A DNA stretch of 64,000 bases from Pseudomonadota bacterium (GCA_018818835.1 JAHIRD010000024.1:1-64000), one strand, 5' to 3'. Positions 36,737 through 46,495 are shown, counted from the first letter of the stretch. Made by a program: numbers and translations. Notes: a model not told the origin generated them from the sequence alone.

Positions 36737-37576
36737 ATGGTTATTGATTTTCACACACATATTTTCCCCAAGGAAATCATCGAACGCAGAGACCGATTTT
36801 TCACCGGAGAAGCCGCATTCAAACTTTTGTACGATTCACCCAAGTCCAAGATGGTGGCCGCCGATGACCTCATCCGGGTTATGGATGAGGAAGGGGTCGA
36901 TAAATCAGTGGTTTTCGGCTTTCCCTGGATTAAATCAGACACCTTTAAACTGAACAACGACTGCATTGCGGATGCGGTGGCCAAATACCCGAACCGCCTG
37001 ATCGGCATGGGATGCTTTGATCTCAGCAGCCCGGAGGTTGAAAACGAGACACTGCGCTGTCTGGATGCAGGCCTCACCGGTATCGGAGAGCTGGCTTTTT
37101 ACGAATCAGGCATTGATGCCGATGCCCTTGATAAAATGATTCCGGTAATGGACCTGTGCCGGGCCCGGAATTTTCCGGTGCTGATTCACACCAATGAACC
37201 CGTGGGGCACATGTATCCAGGGAAAACCCCCATTTCCCTTTCCCAGATCTACAATCTGGCCAAGGCCTTTCCTGACAATAAAATCGTCCTGGCCCATTGG
37301 GGCGGAGGAATTTTCTTTTACAATCTATTGAAACGGGATGCCAAGGATGTTTTGAAAAACATCTACTACGACACAGCCGCTTCACCCTTTTTATATGACC
37401 CGTCCATTTACCCGGCGGCCAAGTCACTTGCAGGGCTTGATAAAATCCTCTTTGGAAGCGATTACCCCTTGCTCAGGCCCTCTCGGTATTACAAGGACAT
37501 GGACGCCTCGGGCATTTCACGCGCGGATATGGACGAGATGCTCGGTAACAATGCCGCCCGTCTTCTGGGTTTATAG
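36737..37576 (+). CDS. Amidohydrolase-2 family TIM-barrel hydrolase
   Basis: This 279-residue protein shows metal ligands in their family positions: DFHTHIFP at the start, VLIHTNEP, VLAHWGGG and FGSDYPLL near the C-terminus. Members hydrolyse or decarboxylate ring or amide substrates; the substrate here is unknown. It stands alone on the plus strand between minus-strand neighbours. No strong ribosome site was seen. Confidence 0.88.
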   Translation: MVIDFHTHIFPKEIIERRDRFFTGEAAFKLLYDSPKSKMVAADDLIRVMDEEGVDKSVVFGFPWIKSDTFKLNNDCIADAVAKYPNRLIGMGCFDLSSPEVENETLRCLDAGLTGIGELAFYESGIDADALDKMIPVMDLCRARNFPVLIHTNEPVGHMYPGKTPISLSQIYNLAKAFPDNKIVLAHWGGGIFFYNLLKRDAKDVLKNIYYDTAASPFLYDPSIYPAAKSLAGLDKILFGSDYPLLRPSRYYKDMDASGISRADMDEMLGNNAARLLGL

Positions 37577-37740
37577 CCGCTTTCCCCGGCACCGGAGCCA
37601 CGCGCAGCTCCGGTGCCGGAAAACCTGATTTCAACCGTCCACCTGGGAACATAGTTTTTCTAACCACCCGTTCGCTATGCTCACTGAAGGACACGGAGAA
37701 GGGCAAAAGATTATCCCTGTTTAACCAAGTCTGGATGGCA

Positions 37741-39060
37741 TTACATGCCAGTCCCGGTTTTCCGGATGTCTTGAAACACATGATGCGACTGGATAAACGC
37801 ATTGACGGCGTTAAGCCCAGAGGACATGGCTATTCCCGAGCCGCTTTTTTCCCTTGCCCAGTCCTGGTGGGCCAGGATGGAACCTGCCGCAAATACATTA
37901 TCAAAGATGATGTCCCCATGGTCATTTATGGGCCGTTGAAAGGAATCGGTTTCGATACCGGCCTTGTTGATGGCATGGCCTTGGTCATCGAAAAATAGTT
38001 TTTGAAACCAGGTGCTTCGGCCTTCCGGTTGCACTACCGGGAAATTGAACACGGCTTCTTTGATTTTTTGTCTGTCTGCAACAAGACCTTTTCCCATGAA
38101 CCGTCCGCTTGAAAGAACGATCCCTTTGGCCAGAATGGTTTTGGTCAGACAATCTGTGGACAGGCGAATAAAAAACTCGCCTGTGTTGTTTCGTGATAGT
38201 GAATCGATCTTAAAATTGCTTAACCGGACTCGACCTTTTTTATCAAGACCTTGCTCAAAGGCCTCTTTTAGTCTAAGACCCGGAACACTGGGAGGCAGAC
38301 ATGGGATTTCAAAAACCGGTATCCCCAGCTTGTGCTCCATATCGCGAAGCGCTTCCGTTGAATGATGAACACCCAGAATGGGTGGGAGTCCGACTGCTTT
38401 TTCACCGTTTAAATGGGGCCGAATGATGTTTGCAAATAAAGCGCGGTTTTTTTCACTATCCAGTGCCCTGGCCAGATGTTCGCATGTCTTTTCACCGGGG
38501 CGGCTAAAGGGGAAATCCAGGGTGACGGCATTTAAGCCGGGCCATGTGCCGCTCAAGGTTTCCTTGATCTGGGTTGCACTGAATTCACGAAGTCCGTTCA
38601 CACCCACAAAAAGGACGGGCCATTTTTTTTTGAGGGCCTGAACAGAGGCTTGCATGGACAAGGGAATCATATAGGAGCGTTTCAGGGTGCCTATGGATGT
38701 GGCCACATCGGAATTTTTTTCGGCCAGATCCTCATAAAAAAGGCCCTGGGCAGCCAAAAATGTCTTTACCTCATGGAACGCCGTTCGGATCGTTTGTTTA
38801 TGGATTTTTGCATAGGGGTGCTTGGGGTTTGTTTTTTTTAAATAGTCCATGGCATCCCAGGGATCGGATGCGTTCGATGATGCCTGTGCAGGGTTGACGC
38901 AAAGAAGATCCAAAAGGCCGCTGTGGAAGCCAAGGGGATAGCTTTTACCCACCTGGCAGACGCGAAGCCCTCTGTTCACCGCAAAAAGTGCGGATGACAT
39001 CCCGGCAAGGCCTTCTCCAATGATAAAAAGATCGCATGCAACATCAGGGGTGGTTGTCAT
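37741..39060 (-). CDS. glpB: Anaerobic glycerol-3-phosphate dehydrogenase subunit B
   Basis: This 439-residue flavoprotein begins CDLFIIGEGLAGMSSALFA (FAD dinucleotide-binding loop, GEGLAG) followed by GFHSGLLDLLCVNP, which is typical of GlpB. The C-terminus has a second FAD segment (FDNVFAAGSILAHQDW and SGIAMSSGLNA). GlpB works with GlpA to oxidise glycerol-3-phosphate to dihydroxyacetone phosphate at the membrane. It follows glpA by 39 bases, with AGGAGG before its ATG. No glpC follows, unlike the glpABC operon of enterics. Confidence 0.88.
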   Translation of the reverse strand: MTTTPDVACDLFIIGEGLAGMSSALFAVNRGLRVCQVGKSYPLGFHSGLLDLLCVNPAQASSNASDPWDAMDYLKKTNPKHPYAKIHKQTIRTAFHEVKTFLAAQGLFYEDLAEKNSDVATSIGTLKRSYMIPLSMQASVQALKKKWPVLFVGVNGLREFSATQIKETLSGTWPGLNAVTLDFPFSRPGEKTCEHLARALDSEKNRALFANIIRPHLNGEKAVGLPPILGVHHSTEALRDMEHKLGIPVFEIPCLPPSVPGLRLKEAFEQGLDKKGRVRLSNFKIDSLSRNNTGEFFIRLSTDCLTKTILAKGIVLSSGRFMGKGLVADRQKIKEAVFNFPVVQPEGRSTWFQKLFFDDQGHAINKAGIETDSFQRPINDHGDIIFDNVFAAGSILAHQDWAREKSGSGIAMSSGLNAVNAFIQSHHVFQDIRKTGTGM

Positions 39061-39082
39061 CGCGTTGGCTCTCCTCCTATGG

Positions 39083-39101
39083 GTCTTTTTATGACGCCAT
39101 T
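39083..39101 (+). repeat. Short dispersed motif at the glpA 3' end
   Basis: CTTTTTATGACGCCATTAA matches the reverse of the left end of the 24394 element and the copy at 52963-52980. It abuts the glpA stop codon. Confidence 0.45.
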
Positions 39102-40677
39102 AATTTTGTTCAAGATTAAACAAGCCGCACTGAACAGCTTCCTGAAGCTCAATTTGCGCCAGAGTCGGACCCATGATAACGGTTCGTATGCCTTTAAACC
39201 GACTCTGGATAAAGTCTTTCATATGGCAAAGGCCCATGGTGCGGTTCAGCCATTTTTTCGTGTAAAGATGGGCTGTCACACGAAAAACACAGAAGGCACC
39301 CTGGCATGGCCCCTTACCCAACCGGCTTCTCAAGCCCAGAGAAACAAGGGAAAAGGGTTGGCCTTCATCGGTCATTGATTGGGAAAGTTCGTCGATGATG
39401 CGTGTTGAAATCATCTCGCATTCACAAAGAAGAACCTCGTGTGAATCTGTTTTTTGAAACCAATGTTTTGGGGATGCGCCGGGTGTGGTCCATCGGCATT
39501 CGGGTGCATGCTCAAGGGGAATGTCACGGGTCCGGCAGGGTTGTGAAATCCCCAAGTGAACGCAAACGAGATCCGATGTTTTTTCTGCCATCAATCGGCA
39601 TGTGGTGAGTTTGCCCCCGGTAATGGTCATAAAATTTCCCACCCCGTCCAGGGAATGGTCGATCAGGCTGAATCCCCGGGATAAAACCCTGTCCCCATTT
39701 TCTCCGCTTTTCCCCACGAGAGGCCTGACCCCGGCATAGGCTCTGATGTACCGTTCGGTCCGTAGTTTTGGTATCAGCTTGCTCCCTTCGTCAATGATCA
39801 TGTCCGTTTCAGGGACTGTGGGGCACACATCGTCCGGGTTTGAGATACGGAGTGATGTTGTCCCCAAAATGGACACCGTTCCGCCAGGGACAATGATGTC
39901 TGCATCGCCGGGTGGTCTCAATCGATTCACCACCCTGTGTGCGATGCGTTGCCCTGTCACAAGAAGGGTGCCTTTGGAATACGTCATGGGAATATTTACA
40001 CCGGCCTTGTGTCCAACCTGAGCGGCCCAGGCACCTGCCGCATTGACAACCATGTCCGTTTCAATGTTAAACATTTCCCCGGTGAGATTGTTTTCAAGGC
40101 TTGCGGAAACGATGTTTCCGTTCACAAGCCCAAAGGACAAAATCCGTGAATGATAAAACACCAAGGCCCCGGCATGTGTGGCGTTTTTTATATTCTGCTG
40201 GGATAATCCAAAGGGATCGATTGAGGCGTCGTTGACACGATATGCGGCGATGATGTCGCCTGAAAGGTAGGGTTCCAGTTCTCTGGCATGGTCAAGGGAA
40301 ATTTTTTCAGCCAGGATCTTGGCCTTTGAACAATAATGCGGAAAATCCGCAATGAAATTTTCATCATCACCTTTGACTGCAACAAACAGCCCGCCTGTGT
40401 TTTCAATGCATTGGGGCAATGTTTGTTTCAGGATTTCCGATTCAATCCGGCATTCCAACGCTGCCTCCGGATCTGAAACGGCATATCTGGCGCCGCTGTG
40501 CAAAAGGCCATGGTTGGCCCCGGAAGCCCCGGCGTTCATGTCCTTGCTTTCAACGAGAACACAATGTATGCCCCTTAAGGTCAGATCACGTAAAACGGAG
40601 GTCCCTGTGACACCTCCACCCACAATCAGTACCTGTGTTTTGAATTTTTTTCTCATAGTGATATCGCCGATGTTCAT
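39100..40677 (-). CDS. glpA: Anaerobic glycerol-3-phosphate dehydrogenase subunit A
   Basis: This 525-residue protein has the FAD-binding loop VLIVGGGVTGTSVLRDL, GASGANHGLLHSGARYA, a DAAD-like FAD oxidase body, GVRPLVG and GGKLTTCRLMAEKT. A C-terminal BFD-type [2Fe-2S] domain follows (LLCECE then GPCQGAFC). It is the catalytic subunit oxidising glycerol-3-phosphate anaerobically. The gene is first in a glpA-glpB operon; a broken deoR copy lies upstream on the opposite strand. Confidence 0.93.
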   Translation of the reverse strand: MNIGDITMRKKFKTQVLIVGGGVTGTSVLRDLTLRGIHCVLVESKDMNAGASGANHGLLHSGARYAVSDPEAALECRIESEILKQTLPQCIENTGGLFVAVKGDDENFIADFPHYCSKAKILAEKISLDHARELEPYLSGDIIAAYRVNDASIDPFGLSQQNIKNATHAGALVFYHSRILSFGLVNGNIVSASLENNLTGEMFNIETDMVVNAAGAWAAQVGHKAGVNIPMTYSKGTLLVTGQRIAHRVVNRLRPPGDADIIVPGGTVSILGTTSLRISNPDDVCPTVPETDMIIDEGSKLIPKLRTERYIRAYAGVRPLVGKSGENGDRVLSRGFSLIDHSLDGVGNFMTITGGKLTTCRLMAEKTSDLVCVHLGISQPCRTRDIPLEHAPECRWTTPGASPKHWFQKTDSHEVLLCECEMISTRIIDELSQSMTDEGQPFSLVSLGLRSRLGKGPCQGAFCVFRVTAHLYTKKWLNRTMGLCHMKDFIQSRFKGIRTVIMGPTLAQIELQEAVQCGLFNLEQN

Positions 40678-40734
40678 TTTTGCTCGTTGAAAAATGCTAA
40701 ATTACCACATCCTGATCATAAAACAACATTAAAT

Positions 40735-41200
40735 TTCATTTATGGGCATTTTTTATTTCCTGAATGATGCTATATGCGCCATAAGTTCCAGGGACTCCTT
40801 GGTATGCCACCTTATGTATAAAACATTTAATGAATAATTTTAGATATATAAACAATAGACACGATTAAAACATAATGTGTTTTCACAAACAAACAATAAT
40901 GTTCGTATTTTTCTATCCTCCAATCTTGCCTTTATATTATGAAGAAAAAATTAGGATCGCCGAAAAATTTTCAGGCCTTGTTTCCAACCCTGCCTCCGTT
41001 TTTTTGAATATTCAGGCCGCAACCGAGGACGTGCCGGGGTTTCTTAAGCGAACAAAAAAGCTGTCTCAGGGTTATCACCAACCCGAGTACATGCCGGGGG
41101 ATAAAGATTATTTTGAGGGCATTGTTGCAGGTGGACTTATCCGAAGCAAAGACATGTGTATCACCGGATAAGCCACCATTGACTTAAAGTTGACTTCGGC
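40735..41200 (+). pseudogene. Truncated duplicate of the deoR gene and its upstream region
   Basis: 40735-40931 is a diverged copy of 43388-43577, the leader of the intact deoR gene. The copy then jumps about 385 bases, losing the start and the DNA-binding domain, and continues with EEKIRIAEKFSG, FLNIQAATEDV and IVAGGLIRSKDM (about 40932-41170). These match the intact gene at 43978-44203. It has a stop right after CITG, a 15-base deletion, and ends in the 9-base tandem repeat. Confidence 0.85.
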
Positions 41201-41205
41201 TCCAG

Positions 41206-41259
41206 GGATCCAGGGGATCCAGGGGATCCAGGGGATCCAGGGGATCCAGGGGATCCAGG
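41206..41259. repeat. 9-bp tandem repeat GGATCCAGG, six units
   Basis: GGATCC recurs at 41206, 41215, 41224, 41233, 41242 and 41251, an exact 9-base period. A single further unit with the same GGGACAG flank lies at 41293-41301. In one minus-strand frame it reads Pro-Trp-Ile repeatedly, but that frame is not a gene. Confidence 0.9.
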
Positions 41260-41453
41260 GGACAGTCAAATAGTGTGGCCGGTCAAGGTCGTGGATCCAG
41301 GGGACAGGCAACTTATACATAATTTCCACTTTAACAGTTTAGTTGTTTCTAACTAAATGTCCACTATGTATGATTTTTTTTACATTTGCATGCCCGCACA
41401 AACCAAACTGTTTGCCAAAAAAATGTGTCATGGATCACGTGAGTTATAAGACG

Positions 41454-42881
41454 TTATTCATGTTCGTTAATGATAGGTTTTTCGATTAAGGCTTCATGGA
41501 GTAGACAGATGGCTGTGTCAAAAAAATTTTCCTCGATGACAAACTGAATATTCACATTCCGCAGGCATTTGTGCACCGTTAACACGGGGATGTCATTCTC
41601 CTCAAGGGTACTGACCGCTTTTGATAAAATCTTGGGAAAGGACATGTTGTTTCCGATAACAGATACCAGGGCGACTTTTTTGACCATGATTTCTGCTGAT
41701 GTGAATTCTTTTTGGATAGATGACGTGATCCTTTTAATCATATCAAGAGGTTCAGCCACATAATGGGTGATGGTATTTGCATTGGTATCTTTTGCAATAT
41801 ACCTGATTTTATTTTGAACAAAATGTTTCATCAACCTGACATCATGGTCATACCGGCCCATCATGTCCTGGTCACGGCATTCGATGGCCATCACACCCTT
41901 TCTTCCGGTGATGATTTCAACCCTGGCATAATCGCTTTTGTATTCTTCTTTAATAATCGTTCCGGGATGATCAGGTTCAAAAGCATTCCGAACACGTAAG
42001 GGAATGCCGCTTTGTCTCATTCCTTTTGCCGCTTTGGGGTGAATGGCTTCCATGCCCAGATCCGATAACTGATCTGCAACATCGTAGTTGGTTTGTCCGA
42101 TGGTGACCACTTTATCTTCACCAATAATTTTGGGGTCTCCACTGCTCAAATGAAATTCTTTGTGAATGACCCCTTCACATGCTTTGGTCAGGACAGCAAT
42201 TTTGCTGAAAGTGATTTCACTATACCCTCTGTCGTAGGAGTCCATGATCCCTTCGCGGCACTGGGTGTATCCGGTGACTATGGGGAGCTCTTTTGAATAG
42301 TCAATATTGGCAAAATGATGTATAATTTTTTCGTCAAACGAATAGTTTTCCGTTTCCAGCCAGCCGGTCAGATCGATAAACCGTGCATTGATCCCCATGG
42401 ATTTGAGAATTGAATATGTATTATAGGCGCTATGGGCTTCACCAATGGCACTTAACATTTCACGAACCGTCATCAAATGTTCTTCAAGTTGAAAATGCCC
42501 ATAGGAGCATAATCGTGTTAAATCCAGCAGACAGCTACGGACACCTTCTATGCGTTCTTTCACAAATCGATCTGCAAACAACAGGTCAAGGCCCAAAGGT
42601 TCCAGTTGTGCGTTGATTTTACACATGGAATCCCCCACATTGGATATGGCGTCCCCCCAGGTCCAGGATGAATCCGTGCTTGCAAAGAGAGCATAAACAC
42701 CTGATTTATTTGTTTTTTTATGCTCAAGAAGCTTGTCGGTTATGCCGCCGTAAGCCGAAACCACAATAATTCGATTATAAAGATCTTCTTCTTTACGCTG
42801 ACCCACAAGTATATTGTCAAGGGCATCTTTAAAACGGGACATGGTTGTCCCCCCTATTTTTTCAACTGTATGCTTTCCCAT
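41454..42881 (-). CDS. Aspartokinase of the ectoine-associated type
   Basis: This 475-residue kinase phosphorylates aspartate. It starts HTVEKIGGTTMSRF, with VVSAYGGITDKLLEHKK, CSYGHFQLEEHLM, GYTQCREGIMDSYDRGYSEITF, IHKEFHLSSGDP and GMEAIHPKAAK. These features recall the specialised Ask_Ect enzymes of ectoine gene clusters, from memory of that family, rather than LysC. Two C-terminal ACT-like regions follow. No ectABC genes are in the window. It is flanked by the two deoR copies. AAAGG lies 10 bases before the ATG. Confidence 0.85.
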   Translation of the reverse strand: MGKHTVEKIGGTTMSRFKDALDNILVGQRKEEDLYNRIIVVSAYGGITDKLLEHKKTNKSGVYALFASTDSSWTWGDAISNVGDSMCKINAQLEPLGLDLLFADRFVKERIEGVRSCLLDLTRLCSYGHFQLEEHLMTVREMLSAIGEAHSAYNTYSILKSMGINARFIDLTGWLETENYSFDEKIIHHFANIDYSKELPIVTGYTQCREGIMDSYDRGYSEITFSKIAVLTKACEGVIHKEFHLSSGDPKIIGEDKVVTIGQTNYDVADQLSDLGMEAIHPKAAKGMRQSGIPLRVRNAFEPDHPGTIIKEEYKSDYARVEIITGRKGVMAIECRDQDMMGRYDHDVRLMKHFVQNKIRYIAKDTNANTITHYVAEPLDMIKRITSSIQKEFTSAEIMVKKVALVSVIGNNMSFPKILSKAVSTLEENDIPVLTVHKCLRNVNIQFVIEENFFDTAICLLHEALIEKPIINEHE

Positions 42882-43721
42882 GCGTTCGGTACCTTTCTAA
42901 TGAATTAAATATATCATTGCCCAACTCGAATGATGTATCGAATCAAACATTCATTATTTCTAATCGTTTTGATTTTTGTCAATCAAGATATATAGATATA
43001 AATCTGAAATATTTGTGTTTAATAAATTTCTATACGTGCTTTAAATCTAAAAATTTTGAATTATCCTTACATAAAATACTGAATACGTATTGCTAAAATA
43101 AAATCGATAAATAATTAAAGTATAAATAACTATTTAATTTACAAGGTATTATATATTAAACATACCCCAAAATAAATCGAATAAAACCATTTAAGATCCT
43201 ATTGATATCATAAATCTACATTCAATACAATGTTACAATATATTACATTATTTATCCTTTATTAACAAATAGATAAGCTATGACTGTATTCACATTCAGT
43301 CGTAATTAATAGCAATAAAATAAATACTTCATATCTATAATACCTGCTAAAATGTGATTCAGGATTTCTGATTCAATCCAGGATTAAATGTCATTTAGGC
43401 GCATTTTATGTCCTAAATGATGCTATACGCATAAGCCATTCCAATCAAATCCTTGGCCTGACATGGTATATATAAATTGGTTGTTGAATTATTTCAAATA
43501 TATAAACAAAAGGTATGATTAAAGATAGGGGTTCCCACAAGCAAACAATAATATGTGTAGTTTTTTATCCTCCAATCTTGCCTTGTCAGATGATCGGACC
43601 AATGGTAATAACCATCTATCTGAAATACGTTTGAAAACCTTGGTTATAAGTAAGAATCAGACCCAAACGATTATAGCGGCGCGTTTTTAACCAAGCGGCC
43701 CGCCGGAGACCTTACGCGTTC
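42882..43721. other. Very AT-rich intergenic region, promoter area of deoR
   Basis: About 840 bases. The part at 42900-43340 is strikingly AT-rich with no usable open frame. The part at 43388-43577 is the segment duplicated at 40735-40931 upstream of glpA. No gene, RNA or terminator was recognised. Confidence 0.5.
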
Positions 43722-44513
43722 ATGGTTAATGACAAGATGCACAATGATGAGAATCTGATGCCCGCAAGGCATAAACGGATTATTGAAACGGTTTCAAATC
43801 AGGGATTTGTTGCCGTAGATTCTCTGGCCAAACAGTTTTCCGTGACGGCCCAGACCATCAGGCGGGACATTAGAACTCTCCAGAAATTAGGATTCATTCA
43901 AAAATTTCATGGTGGGATCTGTGCCGCCTCAACCGTTCAGAACATTGCTTATCAAACCCGAAAAAATCTGTATTCTGAAGAAAAAATCAGGATCGCTGAA
44001 AAACTTTCAGGCTTTATTCCCAACCATGCCTCCATTTTTTTAAATATTGGAACCTCCACCGAGGAAGTGGCGCGGGTTCTTAAACGAACAAAAAAAGGTC
44101 TACGGGTTATCACCAATAATCTGAATGTCGCATATATGTTAGGGGATAAAGACGATTTCGAGGTGATTGTTGCCGGAGGCCTTATTCGAAGCAAGGACAT
44201 GGGTATCACTGGTGAATCCACCATCGACTTTATCCGCCAGTTCAAAGTGGATTTCGGGGTCATTGGCGTGAGCGGCATTGATGTGGATGGAACGCTTCTG
44301 GACTTTGATTATAATGAAGTCAGAATTTCCCGTGAAATCATCATCAATTCGCGAAACGTTTTTCTGGTAACGGATAAAAGTAAATTCGGACGGAATGCCC
44401 TGGTAAGGCTTGGCAACCTCTCGGAAATTGATATTGTTTTTACAGATTCGGAACCCCCGGAAGCTTACCGCCAGGCCATGATCGCATCAGAAACCAAACT
44501 GGTTGTGGCCTGA
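43722..44513 (+). CDS. DeoR/GlpR-family transcriptional regulator
   Basis: This 263-residue protein has an N-terminal DeoR helix-turn-helix (RHKRIIETVSNQGFVAVDSLAKQF, TAQTIRRDIRTLQKLG) and a C-terminal sugar-phosphate sensor (FLNIGTSTEEVARVL, VITNNLNVA, VAGGLIRSKDMGITG, VIGVSGIDVDGTLLDFDYNE, DKSKFGRNA). By its partial copy next to glpA it is a likely repressor of glycerol-3-phosphate genes. ATGs at 43737 and 43758 are alternative starts. OYE-like reductase follows after 18 bases. Confidence 0.9.
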   Translation: MVNDKMHNDENLMPARHKRIIETVSNQGFVAVDSLAKQFSVTAQTIRRDIRTLQKLGFIQKFHGGICAASTVQNIAYQTRKNLYSEEKIRIAEKLSGFIPNHASIFLNIGTSTEEVARVLKRTKKGLRVITNNLNVAYMLGDKDDFEVIVAGGLIRSKDMGITGESTIDFIRQFKVDFGVIGVSGIDVDGTLLDFDYNEVRISREIIINSRNVFLVTDKSKFGRNALVRLGNLSEIDIVFTDSEPPEAYRQAMIASETKLVVA

Positions 44514-44531
44514 CCACAAAAGGGGGAACAC

Positions 44532-45731
44532 ATGGATATAGCCGAATCCCTATTATTTACTCCAGGGAAGATAGGCCAGTTAAGTATAAACAACAGATTT
44601 GTTCGTTCCGCTACATATGAAAACACTGCCAATTCAGATGGAAGTATTACGGAAGATTATTTAAAGATATACCGGACCCTGTCAAAAGGGAATATCGGGC
44701 TGATCATCTCCGGCATGATATTTACAAGCATTGATGGAAAAAGTTATTCTCGTCAGGCAGGTCTCCATTCGGATCATGTGATTCAAAGCTATTCACATTT
44801 GACAGATATGATCCATGAGAACGAATCAAAAATTTTCGCTCAGTTGTGCCACGGGGGCAGACAGACCCAAGTTCAGGGTTTAAGCCCAAGGGCACCGTCT
44901 GTCAGCAGACCGGATCTCATCTACAAAATTTTCCCCAGGTCAATGAATCATAAAGAGATTGTACATGTCATCAAAACATTTGGGGATTCGGCAAAACGGG
45001 CAAAACATGCTGGGTTTGATGGGATTCAGATACATGCGGCTCATGGATATCTGATCAGTGAATTTCTATCTCCTTTTTTTAATTCCCGTAATGATGAATG
45101 GGGTGGCAGCTCAGAAAAACGGTTTCGTTTGTTAAAAGAAGTCTTTGAATCGGTCAGAGACGCGGTGGGCACGTCGTATCCGGTGACCGTAAAAATTAAT
45201 ATTCAAGACTACACGCCCAAAACGGGTCTGTCTTTGGAAGAATCCATTGAGCATATTAAACGACTTGTGGATTTGGGCATTGATGGGGTTGAAATTTCTT
45301 GCGGCACCCTGTCCTTTTCAATGTTCAATCAGTCCCGTGGAAATGTTCCGGTCCAAGCCTTTGCCAAAACAATGCCTTTACCTTTTCGTCCCTTTACTCG
45401 TCTTTTGCTTAGATCGGTCTACCCGGAAATAAAATTTCGATTTTATGAAAATTACAACCTTTGGGCAAGCAAAGACATTAAGCCGATCATGGGTGACACC
45501 CCATTGATATTGGTGGGGGGCCTTCGAAGCTATCATGCACTGGAAGACATATTAAACAGGAACGAAGCCGATTTCGTCTCCATGTGTCGACCGTTTATAC
45601 GCCAGCCTCTTTTTGTTAAAAACTGGAGTGAAGGCAATGTTAAGCCCCTAACTTGCACAAACTGCAACAATTGCCTGGGAGGCATAGCCCTCCATGAACA
45701 ATTAAGATGCAATCGGAATCGTGTTTTTTAA
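44532..45731 (+). CDS. NADH:flavin oxidoreductase, old yellow enzyme family
   Basis: This 399-residue FMN TIM-barrel protein has FVRSATYENTANSDG, IFAQLCHGGRQ, AKHAGFDGIQIHAAHGYLISEFLSPFFNSR and NDEWGGSSEKRFRL, all typical of the family. The C-terminus has a Cys cluster (LTCTNCNNCLGGIAL). The NADH-binding and second FAD domains of 2,4-dienoyl-CoA-reductase-like members are absent. AAGGGGG lies before the ATG. Likely co-transcribed with deoR. Substrate unknown. Confidence 0.9.
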   Translation: MDIAESLLFTPGKIGQLSINNRFVRSATYENTANSDGSITEDYLKIYRTLSKGNIGLIISGMIFTSIDGKSYSRQAGLHSDHVIQSYSHLTDMIHENESKIFAQLCHGGRQTQVQGLSPRAPSVSRPDLIYKIFPRSMNHKEIVHVIKTFGDSAKRAKHAGFDGIQIHAAHGYLISEFLSPFFNSRNDEWGGSSEKRFRLLKEVFESVRDAVGTSYPVTVKINIQDYTPKTGLSLEESIEHIKRLVDLGIDGVEISCGTLSFSMFNQSRGNVPVQAFAKTMPLPFRPFTRLLLRSVYPEIKFRFYENYNLWASKDIKPIMGDTPLILVGGLRSYHALEDILNRNEADFVSMCRPFIRQPLFVKNWSEGNVKPLTCTNCNNCLGGIALHEQLRCNRNRVF

Positions 45732-45922
45732 TCAGCATGGGAACATCGTTTTTTCTTTGTTATATTTATGCCTTATGGCCAGGAAAAAAGGCAATATTGG
45801 CAAGCTATGGTCCGTTGCCAAGGGGGCTTTGGGATTGAAGCCGTAAATCGCAGAACAAGCATCTGTGAAAAACACGATGAACCCCAGCTTCACCGGGTAA
45901 AAAACGGCCCATTTTTTTGTCA

Positions 45923-46495
45923 CTACCCCATGACCTTCTGGGCCGCATCAACTGCCTGGGCCATGATAAGGTCATTTTTTTCGATCTCGCCGGGTTCGTC
46001 GACTCCGCATGCCCGGATCAGGATGTTGTTTTTAAAACCCATGGCATTCAGGAAAAATTCATATTTTGGATAAATATCATTGAAAAAGGATGGATCATCC
46101 TGGCCCTGGGTCTGAATGAACACCGCCTGTTTTCCGGGCTTCAAGCGGCTTGGCTTGGGATTTGTCATAAAATCGGGAACAAAAAAGGAATATGTCCTGT
46201 CAAAAAACATTTTCATCTGGGCTGTCATATCGCCAAAATACACAGGCGTGGCAAGAACAAGCACGTCCGAATCATGTATCGTATCAAGGACTTGGCTGAG
46301 ATCGTCTTTCAGGATGCAATGATCTTTTTTTGTCTTGCAGCCCATGCAGGCCTGACACCCTTTAAAATTCATGGCGTTTAAGGAAAACCGGCTGGTTTTC
46401 GCTCCCAGCTCTTCGGCTTTTGACAGAAATGCATTGGTCAGCACGGCGCTATTCCCTTTTTTTCTGGGACTACCATAAAGAGCGATGATGTTCAT
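45923..46495 (-). CDS. Flavodoxin-fold NADPH-dependent FMN reductase
   Basis: This 190-residue protein has the FMN phosphate loop YGSPRKKGNSAVLTNAF, a Cys-containing FKGCQACMGCKTKKDHCILKDDL segment, VLATPVYFGDMTAQMKMFFDR and a flavodoxin-like C-terminus. The Cys motif is typical of the iron-sulfur-flavoprotein-like NAD(P)H:FMN reductases. AAGGAA lies before the ATG. The gene is alone on the minus strand. Partner unknown. Confidence 0.88.
   Translation of the reverse strand: MNIIALYGSPRKKGNSAVLTNAFLSKAEELGAKTSRFSLNAMNFKGCQACMGCKTKKDHCILKDDLSQVLDTIHDSDVLVLATPVYFGDMTAQMKMFFDRTYSFFVPDFMTNPKPSRLKPGKQAVFIQTQGQDDPSFFNDIYPKYEFFLNAMGFKNNILIRACGVDEPGEIEKNDLIMAQAVDAAQKVMG

Noticed and set aside
41206-41301. 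Short tandem array as a CRISPR
   Set aside because: Units are 9 bases, without spacers, and no cas genes are present.
41108-41329. Minus-strand open frame with Pro-Trp-Ile repeats as a protein
   Set aside because: It is the translation of the 9-base tandem repeat and the antisense of the deoR remnant, with no ribosome site.
45768-46073. Plus-strand open frame between the OYE and FMN reductase genes
   Set aside because: No ribosome site, no recognisable motifs, and it runs into the antisense of the FMN reductase gene.
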